A stretch of DNA of 64,000 nt from Meira nashicola (lineage: Eukaryota > Basidiomycota > Exobasidiomycetes > Exobasidiales > Brachybasidiaceae): NCBI GenBank assembly GCA_001600355.1, contig BCJU01000002.1, forward strand, positions 2,604,001-2,668,000. Reading direction: 5' to 3'. The notes beneath the pieces were generated by a model, which saw only the letters and a list, made by a program, of their open reading frames with translations, had not been told where the DNA came from and searched no databases. This document shows positions 47,092 through 55,642 of this stretch, in pieces; position 1 is the stretch's first letter; each line of letters opens with the position of its first letter. A program made the translations under genes and the position numbers.

Positions 47092-49545
47092 TTAAGGTAT
47101 AGGAGGGGTATCTTTTGCTTGTTTTGCCCAATCAGGTAAGCATTTCGACAGTTGAGCACGAAACGCGGGTAGTAAAGAACGAATGTTGGGAATGGTGGGA
47201 GGAGGAATATGAATTCCGTCTATTTGATAAGAACGTGTGATTTGTAAACCTTTGATCTTTTCTGCATATTGTTGCATCAAAATATCTTCCGGTGTATAAA
47301 ATCCCCAAGGTACTTGAGCTGTATCTGTGCCACGGATCCCTTTTGGTCGAATTTGACCTTTGTCGGGCGTTAAGCCAGCTTTTTCAAGCAATTCAGTCAT
47401 CAGACCATCCAAATCTTCAAGCTTTTGCTTTGTTTGACTGGAAGGGTGAACACGGGTATCATCGGTTTGTAAACCTTTTAGCAAGCCACCTTTTGACCAT
47501 TGACATAAAGTTACGTTTGTGACTGCATCATCATGAATGAGAGCGTATTCTTTACGCATAGCAACTTCCGTTTTAATTTTATCCATCTTTATATAATCTT
47601 CTAATGATTTTAATTCGTCAAAGACCGATTGTATATTAATACCATCTTCTTTACCTGCTTGTTCTAACATTTGATCTAAGTTCACTTCCACCTTTTTAGC
47701 TTTTTGATTGCTAGGATTCCAAGGTTCTGTGGTAGAAAGTGCCATAAAGTCCAAAGCTGTTTGACACCAATCGAAAACAGGTTTAACGGCATCCCGAATT
47801 TCATGTACAAATAAGTACAAATAACCTTCATGTCTTGCACATAAAGCAATATAATCTTCCAACGTATTTCTATTTTGCGTTTTAACTTTAATTAAATCAT
47901 CTATAAAATTTTGAAAATCTTGTAAACGTGCGCTCAAATTTGCTGCTAAAGCGATATCATAAAAGAGTTTATAAAACACAATCTCTAAAGATTCACGTAA
48001 TAAATTAGGAATCAATGGACCAGTTCCTATTGCTTCAACTTGTTCACGATCACGTTTACGAAGAAGTTCTCGAAGGTAAAGTTTTAATTGTGCAAATTTG
48101 ATGGCTGATTTTGGAGTAGATTGTATTTTCCTTTGTACATCTACTTTCAGAGGATCGAGATATTTTGCCTCTCTGCATGATTCTGGATAAGCCCAATCAA
48201 CATTAGTAAACAAAACAGATTGAACATAGTCCGATTGAGCACTTTGAATTTCGTCTATTTTTGCATAACCATATTCTCGTAAAACAACGACAAGGAAATC
48301 ACAATTCTCCTCTTTGGCTCGTATAAGCAGTTCGCTCCTCTTTTGAGTGGTCCTTTTGGCAACATACTCTTCCAAGGCTTTACAAGCATCAGAATCATCG
48401 ATCGATTTGCGTAATGGAGCCAATAACTTCTTGTTGATTTTGCCAATTTCAGCCGACATGATGGTAAAGAATATTCGTTGACCTAAAGAATCAATTGCAC
48501 CTAATGGACGTGCAAGTACGAAATCAATAATTGCTTTAATCATCTTTTGAGCGTTTGCAATTTTAAGTAATTGTTTTGCACCCCAATAAGGAAATAAGAA
48601 ATGAAGAGTTTTTATTATACCAAAAATTTCATCACCACCAGGATATTTGCATAAAATTGTCCAAATGACAAAAGCAACATGTCTACGTACCCATTCAGCA
48701 GCATTTCTATATTGATCAGGTAGATTTTTCATAAATTTAGTTTGAAGTTGAACGATTGTTTCGTCTAATCCAGTTTCGGATTCAATTATACTCTCTTTCC
48801 ACGCTGACCAATCATGTTTAATCCTTTGTGTATTCGCAGCACCCGCTTGCCATAGTGATGCTCCATCAGCTTCTTTATTTTCAGGGAATAAATTATCTAT
48901 TCGATCTTTATCTTCTTCTGTCGGTCGGATTGGTGATTCTAATCCTCTTTTTACAGTTCCTCTACCCCATCCTTTTCCTGTTCCCCAAATTTCTGATCCT
49001 GGCTTTCCTTTACCTGGACCACGTTCTTCACCCATTCCACGAATTCCAACGCCTCTAGCGAAAAATGTTGAGAAATAACGAGTTGCAGTTATATTAAGAA
49101 CTTTTCTGTTTGTCAATTCTGCACGTTCAGCAGAATTACTTAAATGCGAATCAGATAAACGATCAAAGAAAGGAACTATATTCTTTTGCCAATAATCTTT
49201 CTTTGCATGATCTAATCCTGGAAATCTTCTTAAATGAACGTGAAAGAGATGAAGTAAAATGACTGGCTTGGATGTATGCTCTTTGTATAACTTTTCTTGT
49301 TCTCCAACTTTTGATGGAGGTGAGGTTGTAGAATTTTCTCCTCCCAAAAAAGGAGCGCCGTATTGTTGTAATCCACCTTTTTCGTCCAATAAAGACCATT
49401 CATCATGCATTTCAGCACATACCAACAATTTTAATAGATGATGACGTTGCGTTCTTGTTAATTCTATAGTATTATTGACGTCCGCATTTCTGATTTGACT
49501 TTCCTTATTATCAACAGTGTACGCATCTCCATTCTCTCTTGTCAT
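47092..49545 (-). CDS. PXB / DUF3818 protein, Lec1-like, PX domain not seen
   Basis: An 817-residue relative of fungal PX-associated proteins (yeast YPR097W/Lec1), implicated in lipid handling at membranes. The N-terminal PXB domain covers about 28-160 (LTRTQRHHLLKLLVCAEMHD, then RKVLNITATRYF). After a Gly-rich linker (GRGTVKRGLES) comes the DUF3818 region, with AEWVRRHVAFVIWTILCKYP, FGIIKTLHFLFPYWGAKQLL and DFVLARPLGAIDSLGQRIFF. The C-terminal conserved block runs to about 800. I see no PX domain (no RRYSDF-type motif) between these, unlike the yeast protein. The missing PX may be real loss or an arrangement I cannot recognise. Confidence 0.78.
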   Translation of the reverse strand: MTRENGDAYTVDNKESQIRNADVNNTIELTRTQRHHLLKLLVCAEMHDEWSLLDEKGGLQQYGAPFLGGENSTTSPPSKVGEQEKLYKEHTSKPVILLHLFHVHLRRFPGLDHAKKDYWQKNIVPFFDRLSDSHLSNSAERAELTNRKVLNITATRYFSTFFARGVGIRGMGEERGPGKGKPGSEIWGTGKGWGRGTVKRGLESPIRPTEEDKDRIDNLFPENKEADGASLWQAGAANTQRIKHDWSAWKESIIESETGLDETIVQLQTKFMKNLPDQYRNAAEWVRRHVAFVIWTILCKYPGGDEIFGIIKTLHFLFPYWGAKQLLKIANAQKMIKAIIDFVLARPLGAIDSLGQRIFFTIMSAEIGKINKKLLAPLRKSIDDSDACKALEEYVAKRTTQKRSELLIRAKEENCDFLVVVLREYGYAKIDEIQSAQSDYVQSVLFTNVDWAYPESCREAKYLDPLKVDVQRKIQSTPKSAIKFAQLKLYLRELLRKRDREQVEAIGTGPLIPNLLRESLEIVFYKLFYDIALAANLSARLQDFQNFIDDLIKVKTQNRNTLEDYIALCARHEGYLYLFVHEIRDAVKPVFDWCQTALDFMALSTTEPWNPSNQKAKKVEVNLDQMLEQAGKEDGINIQSVFDELKSLEDYIKMDKIKTEVAMRKEYALIHDDAVTNVTLCQWSKGGLLKGLQTDDTRVHPSSQTKQKLEDLDGLMTELLEKAGLTPDKGQIRPKGIRGTDTAQVPWGFYTPEDILMQQYAEKIKGLQITRSYQIDGIHIPPPTIPNIRSLLPAFRAQLSKCLPDWAKQAKDTPPIP

Positions 49546-50025
49546 CTTTGAGCAGTCGTGAAAGGGTTACAGACTGTCTGAGTATCTGATGTCGCTGATG
49601 ATGGTACGGAAGAATGACTTTTTCTAGCTTGTACAGCGTTTCACATGCGGGTTGAACGAATATTGGAACACACTTTACCCCGCACTGGCACTTTGAATTG
49701 CTCGGAAACTATTTTAAGCGTGGGGGATTGGCGTTAAAGGGAGGCACAGCGCAAGTTCATATAAATGCCCAGTTTTCCATTATCAGTTTAGCACGCATCA
49801 CACCAACATTAACATATGTAGAAAGATAATGGGGTATTACTAACGAAAGTGTTCTTCTTTAATGTACATGGGAAATACTGAAATCACAAAAAACCTCTTT
49901 CAAAGTAGACGATTGCGATTCGAGCAAACATGTTGCTCGATATGCCCTTTTGCACTTCCTATTCTCAAAAATACTCCAACTTCCACTTTTCATTCGAAAT
50001 CTATAATAATCATAACCGCTTCGAT
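49546..50025. other. Intergenic region upstream of the PXB gene
   Basis: 480 bp containing the presumed promoter of the minus-strand PXB gene and the 3' flank of the TAY1-type gene. No gene recognised. Confidence 0.5.
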
Positions 50026-53000
50026 TTATACACTTTCGTATCCATTATTTGCATCTTCACCAGCAATGACAGTATTGCTACGATCCATCATTACTTGATT
50101 AAGCGAAGTAGTGCCAAAGCGTTGATTGTTTCCCCCAATCGTAAATGCTGATAAAGAAGGCGTGCCAATGTTCATTTGTGCTGGACTACCGGGCGAATGC
50201 AATCCCTCCAAATATAGATGTTCTAATCTATCCAATGCTCCTGCATCACTTAATGAAGCAGCAAAAGTTGAAAATTGTCCACCATCAAAGCCCTGTTGAT
50301 TTGACATAGGTTGAGAAGATTGAATCATCGTTTGACCTCCTTCACCAACACCAGCAGAAGAAGAGCGAACGCCATCCCTTGTAGGAGGATTGCCTGCTCT
50401 CGTTCCACCAGCAAACAATTTCAACCAATTTGCACCATCATTACCCATAGCAGACATCCTTGGACTATTAAAAGTCGTTGCAGAAATTGGATTCATAGAG
50501 TGAGAACTTGCAGGAGCAAAGTTTGGACTTCTGTTCAAGAATGATGGTAAATCTAAATCATCATAACTCATCTGTAAATGTTGAACGTGAGGGAAAGCAT
50601 TATCTGATGCTGAAGAAGAGTGCTCTCCACCGCCTCCGAAAGCACTCGTCGTCAAATCAGGTAATGATTCAGCATATAATGCATTCTCTCTTCCACCAAC
50701 TAGATCCAAATCACCCACGCTTGCTGCTCTACTAGGCGCATTCTCATCATCAAGTGGATCGACAGAGGAAATTGAACGTGAATGTTGTCCGCTATGTTGA
50801 CTTGGAGTATTTTGAATCATGCCATCATCATCCACTCCAAGATTGGATGTATTGCTCAAAGCTCCCAAACCATCTTCGCTTTGATCTGCTTGAATACCTT
50901 CCATTGGACCACGCCAAGCTTGTCCGCTGGCAAAAGTGTTCTCACGTAATGTGTCAGTCGATTTTCGTCTACGGAATGAAGATGGTCCAGCTCCATCACT
51001 TGCCGGACCAGTACCCATCAAACTTGGAAATAAGGTCATTCCACCTGGGAAGTTGGAATTGATTAATGAAATATCGTCGGCTGGGTAAGAATTACCCGTT
51101 CGATACGCTGAAGACAATAATGAATCAGCTGTCAATTCTTCATTTAATCCAACAGGTCTGGGTGGGTTGCTCAATCTACGAGTAGATCTTGAAATAAAAT
51201 CATGCACAGAAGGCATAGATAGCGAATGTTCGGCAGAAAGACTCGGTCGAACATCCTTTTCAGATCCGGAAAGTTGTCCATTCGAAGATTGTGCTCCTCC
51301 TGTCATTAGTTGCATATTGGCCAAATTGACAAAAACTTCTGGATTCCAATCGAGTGAAGTTGGATTTCCTCTTGGCAACAAATCTCCTGCCCATTGACTG
51401 TGTTCGAAATCAATGCGTTGAGCATTGGAAGGAATGGAAGACACATTGACCGAGCTGGCAGGATTGAAAGGCAAAGATGATGATGACAAATTGCTGAAAT
51501 TCGTCTCTACATTCGCGTTTTGGTAAGGTGCCTCCGAAAGACCGCGATTCATTAAAGAAGGCTGGTTTGTGAAACCTAATTGCTGGTATAAGTTATCCAA
51601 CAATGCATTGCTGGAAGCTGCATCAACGCCTAGACCTTCTGTAGAAGGCATACCAGAATCCGACATGGCCGATCGAGCCGATGTATTATCAATACTTTGT
51701 TCCACTCCCGTATTGAGCAATTGAGCAGTTGAATGTGCATCCATCAATTCGCCAATTTGATCCAAATCCATATCTGCTAGGCTTGCAGCCGTACTTGCAT
51801 CCCAATTGAAGCCTTGGGACCAGCCTTGAACGGCAGCCTGGCTTTGTGCCTGTGCTTGAGCTTGAGCATGTTGTTGCTGCTGCAAATGTTGCAAGTGATG
51901 CTGTTGATGGCTTGCAAGGATTGCTTCTTTGTTGCATTTGATGGATGCGTTTTTGGCGGCTTTTTCAAGAGAGCTAATCTTGGTCGAGCCTCGCTTACTA
52001 CTATGAGATCTGCGCAAAGGGTTACGATGAACAGTACTTGAAGGTGGAGCTGAAGATCCTGATGCTGCAATCGCTGTGGCCGATGGATTGCCTTGCTCTG
52101 AAGTAGATTGAATCGGGATGTTTTGTTGCACTTGTTGCTGGTTTTGCGACGATGACAAAGGCAAGGAGCCTTGCATTTGAGCCGAAACATCAATCGAATG
52201 CGATCTTGACATAAGTGAGGAAGCAGCACTTTGAAAAGATGTGTCAGGATACCCAATGAAACTTCCATCAGATCTGTCCCGAATGTGCACCTCCGGATAA
52301 TCGCTTTCTTCACCTTCACTATGCTCACTTACAGCTTGCGAGTTGACAGAAGTTGAAGTCTCACTTCTTGGAGCCAATGCTGGTCTCTCACCTGCGAACG
52401 AAAAGCTGTCTCTGAAATTACCCGTTGTGAGCAAAGCGGGTCGTTCACTTTGGCTCATGCTACCGCTACTACTTTGACGACGTTCCTTCTTTGGCGCTTT
52501 TGCTCTGGGTTTATAACCAGCTTGCTCGTATAAGCTTGGAAATGCATTACGGAAACGATCACGTAGATCTGTCGACTTACGCTTTCCCTCAAATACAGGC
52601 TCTTTAGCAATGATTGCCCAATGCGAACCATATTTTTCGTATCCCCTTTTCAACACATCATCCTCTGCTGGTGTAAAAGGTCTACGTTCTTTCGTTTTCC
52701 CCTTCTCGAAAATACTCGTTCCATCTGGAGCCTTGCTTCGAACCGCTCTACTTGTATGTGTTTTTGCATTGGGATACATTTCATGGTATGCGTCTGGAAA
52801 GTAGGTTCGGAAACGATCTTTCAAATCTCCGGGTGTCCGACCTTCGAATTTCTTTGCAAACTCTTGATCGTTGAGGATTGCTTTCCAATTACCAATACCA
52901 TGTTTATTACATCCATTTACCAATGCCTGCGTTTCGGATGGTGTCCACATATGGCGTTCAACATGTGGCTTGTCGCCTGCAGCTCCCTTGTTCTGACTGC

Positions 53001-53430
53001 TTGCACGACGAAGACCTGTTGGAGATAATTGACGAGAATGTCCAGTTTCACTCTCTGAGCCAGAAACAACATTACTGTGCAAATGAAATTCTTGCTCATG
53101 CAATGGAGAAATTTGTGATTGTTGGAGGAAGGATTGAGATTGAAGTTTTAATTGATTTGTCAAAGAGCTTTGCTCTTGTGTTGCTTGTGGCTGTTGTTGT
53201 TGTTGTTGCTGTGCAGCGATGATTGCTGATGCGGTGGCTTGTAAAGAAGACATTGCAAACGAATCGAAATCGATTGCGTTGAAATTGGCAGAGCTTGAAT
53301 CGCTCAGATGTCCTGCATCACTACCACCGCTGAAGAGAGCATCTTCTTTCTCACTTTCGGTGGAAGTCGAAGGAGCTTTAGAGCTAGATCGAACAATCGA
53401 CTTATCTGGAAAGTTGTTAATTGACGACAT
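50026..53430 (-). CDS. TAY1: Tay1/Teb1-type double-Myb telomere-binding protein
   Basis: A 1,134-residue protein with two telobox-type Myb domains. Myb1 is at about 160-220 (MWTPSETQALVNGCNKHGIG, then GDLKDRFRTYFPDAYHEM). Myb2 is at about 247-305 (RRPFTPAEDDVLKRGYEKYG, then STDLRDRFRNAFPSLYE). The third helices, DLKDRFRT and DLRDRFRN, match the VDLKDKWRN telobox that reads TTAGGG-type DNA. Two tandem N-terminal teloboxes are typical of Yarrowia and Ustilago Tay1 and fission yeast Teb1. These bind telomeric double-stranded repeats or act as TTAGGG-recognising transcription factors. The remaining 800 residues are Gln/Ser/Asn-rich and disordered, with a poly-Gln run near 75 and Gln-Ala repeats near 520. 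No intron is seen. Confidence 0.88.
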   Translation of the reverse strand: MSSINNFPDKSIVRSSSKAPSTSTESEKEDALFSGGSDAGHLSDSSSANFNAIDFDSFAMSSLQATASAIIAAQQQQQQQPQATQEQSSLTNQLKLQSQSFLQQSQISPLHEQEFHLHSNVVSGSESETGHSRQLSPTGLRRASSQNKGAAGDKPHVERHMWTPSETQALVNGCNKHGIGNWKAILNDQEFAKKFEGRTPGDLKDRFRTYFPDAYHEMYPNAKTHTSRAVRSKAPDGTSIFEKGKTKERRPFTPAEDDVLKRGYEKYGSHWAIIAKEPVFEGKRKSTDLRDRFRNAFPSLYEQAGYKPRAKAPKKERRQSSSGSMSQSERPALLTTGNFRDSFSFAGERPALAPRSETSTSVNSQAVSEHSEGEESDYPEVHIRDRSDGSFIGYPDTSFQSAASSLMSRSHSIDVSAQMQGSLPLSSSQNQQQVQQNIPIQSTSEQGNPSATAIAASGSSAPPSSTVHRNPLRRSHSSKRGSTKISSLEKAAKNASIKCNKEAILASHQQHHLQHLQQQQHAQAQAQAQSQAAVQGWSQGFNWDASTAASLADMDLDQIGELMDAHSTAQLLNTGVEQSIDNTSARSAMSDSGMPSTEGLGVDAASSNALLDNLYQQLGFTNQPSLMNRGLSEAPYQNANVETNFSNLSSSSLPFNPASSVNVSSIPSNAQRIDFEHSQWAGDLLPRGNPTSLDWNPEVFVNLANMQLMTGGAQSSNGQLSGSEKDVRPSLSAEHSLSMPSVHDFISRSTRRLSNPPRPVGLNEELTADSLLSSAYRTGNSYPADDISLINSNFPGGMTLFPSLMGTGPASDGAGPSSFRRRKSTDTLRENTFASGQAWRGPMEGIQADQSEDGLGALSNTSNLGVDDDGMIQNTPSQHSGQHSRSISSVDPLDDENAPSRAASVGDLDLVGGRENALYAESLPDLTTSAFGGGGEHSSSASDNAFPHVQHLQMSYDDLDLPSFLNRSPNFAPASSHSMNPISATTFNSPRMSAMGNDGANWLKLFAGGTRAGNPPTRDGVRSSSAGVGEGGQTMIQSSQPMSNQQGFDGGQFSTFAASLSDAGALDRLEHLYLEGLHSPGSPAQMNIGTPSLSAFTIGGNNQRFGTTSLNQVMMDRSNTVIAGEDANNGYESV

Positions 53431-55642
53431 TTTGAACGACTTTTACAGGCGCGCTTTGAGTTTGTGAAATAAAAGTTGTATTCCTGTAAACGCTTATATG
53501 ATGCAACCACTCGGCTGCTTTCGGTCCGCAAAGGACCTAATGGAATCTTTTAATGTCACAGAGGACAAGCGGCGTTTGTTATGTGTTCGACCATGGAGGG
53601 CAAAGAATGATAAGTTAAGCCTGTGTTGATGGAAGATGTGGAAGAGAGTTGACGACGACAGACGACAGAATTGGTCGAATTCCACTGTTCGGGGCGAATT
53701 GAATTTTGCAAAAGATTAATTGAAACTTTTCATAAACGAATTTGACAAGATTCTATCCTATTAGAAATTTGATTCTTTTCTCGATCTATTTCGGTTGATT
53801 GAATGCAAAAAATACGTTGAATAACCTAATGGGCACCTCTGGCCAGCGACACACAAAGTGCCGCCGCGAAAAGCGGAACGACGCAATGTAGTTAAGCTGA
53901 ACGCTTAAAGAGCGTGAGAAGATTGCCTTTTACGAGGGCCTACGAATGACGATAGGATCCTAAAAAGAAGAAGAGTAAAGAGTGAGAATCGTTGATCTGG
54001 ATCCTTTTATATAGAATCTTGGAGAGCTCTCTTTTTTTTTAGCGTATGCAGTATGCGTTCAAAAAATACACATGCTTCTCACAGGTAAGGAAAAAAGACG
54101 AGACGAAAAAAAAACATGCTTTTTTTAGACGTGCGCACGCGTGTATTCAACAGAGAGCACTTTTTTCAGGCAATAGCCGACCCGCATTACGAAGGAGTAG
54201 GTGCAAGATATGCGGCGGCATGTATGTATAAGCGGGCGCAGCAAAAGCCAGACTTGCATAATTTCAACATTGTATCTTCTAGGGTGTACCACTTTCATGT
54301 ATGTATGGACGTATTCTCGGATTCTTCCTCTTGTGTACAGATATTAGGTATATTATTTTGATCGAAATAGATATTTGATGACGAAATGATTAAATCTTTA
54401 CATATAGTATCCCTTTTGCAATGTTTAAAAGGGGGTTTTATTCATCCTTATTTGCCGTTCAATAAGTGTGGTGCCGAAGGATAGGGCGTGTGCGGTCATG
54501 ATGTTTATGTGTGTGTGCAGCGCGTGAGACATAATTTATGAAACAAAGGCGCAGGCGCAGAGTAGAGCTTTTACGTGCGCTGCGCAAGCACTGTGTTTTC
54601 CTCGGGCACCAAGAAGAAGAAGAGGAGAGAGAATGTGTCCGTTTGATGTTCTACGAGGCACAATTTTTATTTTGGCTTCTTTAATTGACATTTAACTCAT
54701 ACATACATACAGTTATGTATTTTATATGTTTAGTGCAGAAAGACCCTGTATATATAACAAAAAAAAAGCAAAAGATCGGCAAATAATAATATTCATACCC
54801 TCAACCCAATCCCAATCCTTTTAGCGCGCGACTATCGCCCTCTACCCAAGTTTCCAATTAAATGCACATGTTTTCAAAATCTGCCCATTTAAGCGGAGTT
54901 CCATTGCTTGATTCTCCCCGCGCGGCTATCTGGTGGATCGGTGCTTTGAATCTTGATCAGTGGAATACATACACATACACTTCACGGCAAGCGAATCAAG
55001 CGGTAGGGGATGAATGAATGCACTGTTCATATATATATAATGAATAGCATTGACTTTGTAATTTGATCATGATCCGGTTTCGATGATATCGATTTTGAAC
55101 ATTCGCCTTCTAGTGTTTCGACTGATAACAAAATATGACACAAAAGTTCTTTTTATGTTATGCAATAATTCTCGCCCCCACCAGAAAGAGCCTGAAGGAT
55201 AAAACACTGCATTTTAACAGCGGACGAGAAATGCAAGCACACAGGATGACATAAACTAACATTGCTTTTTTGTATGCGATCGGGGCAAAGAGAAATTTGT
55301 TAAGAGAATGTTGTTTGTTATCGCCACCAAATATTCCATACGAAGGCGTAATGGCACGCAGAAAAAATAGGCAAAGCACAGCATTTATTTGTCTCTGGAG
55401 GGGGCGTTGACGACTTTGGGCACGTTCTGCCATCATTTTGTAAACGCCCTTTGGTGAATAGGCAGTGTTACGCATTCTTGGCATTGATTGTGTGTTTAAA
55501 GATATATAAAGGTCTTCTTGATTCCAACAAGACACTCTTCGCTCATCCCTCATATTCCTTTTTTTCGCCGCTCTTTCATTTTTTAGATCCCACACGAGCT
55601 GGTTCTCGTTCGGTTAAATTTTTATTTATTTGATAAAGTGGT
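53431..55642. other. 2.2-kb divergent intergenic region
   Basis: Lies between the TAY1-type start (minus) and the Lys-Arg-rich gene (plus). It has A/T homopolymers and a TATATATATAATG run near 55029. Frames such as 55158-55595 (minus) and 54046-54361 (plus) show no protein-like features. No tRNA or RNA gene recognised. Confidence 0.5.
55503..55510 (+). promoter_or_regulatory. TATA box of the Lys-Arg-rich repeat gene
   Basis: TATATAAA (followed by GG) lies 133 bp before the ATG at 55643. The intervening sequence has no ATG, so 55643 would be the first start codon of the transcript. Confidence 0.6.

Noticed and set aside
55158..55595. 145-codon minus-strand frame upstream of the Lys-Arg-rich gene
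   Set aside because: No protein-like features, and it overlaps the TATA box and probable leader of the plus-strand gene.
55451..55633. Possible signal-peptide exon for the Lys-Arg-rich protein
   Set aside because: The frame starts with TTG, contains the TATA box, has a stop before the main ATG and no convincing donor site.
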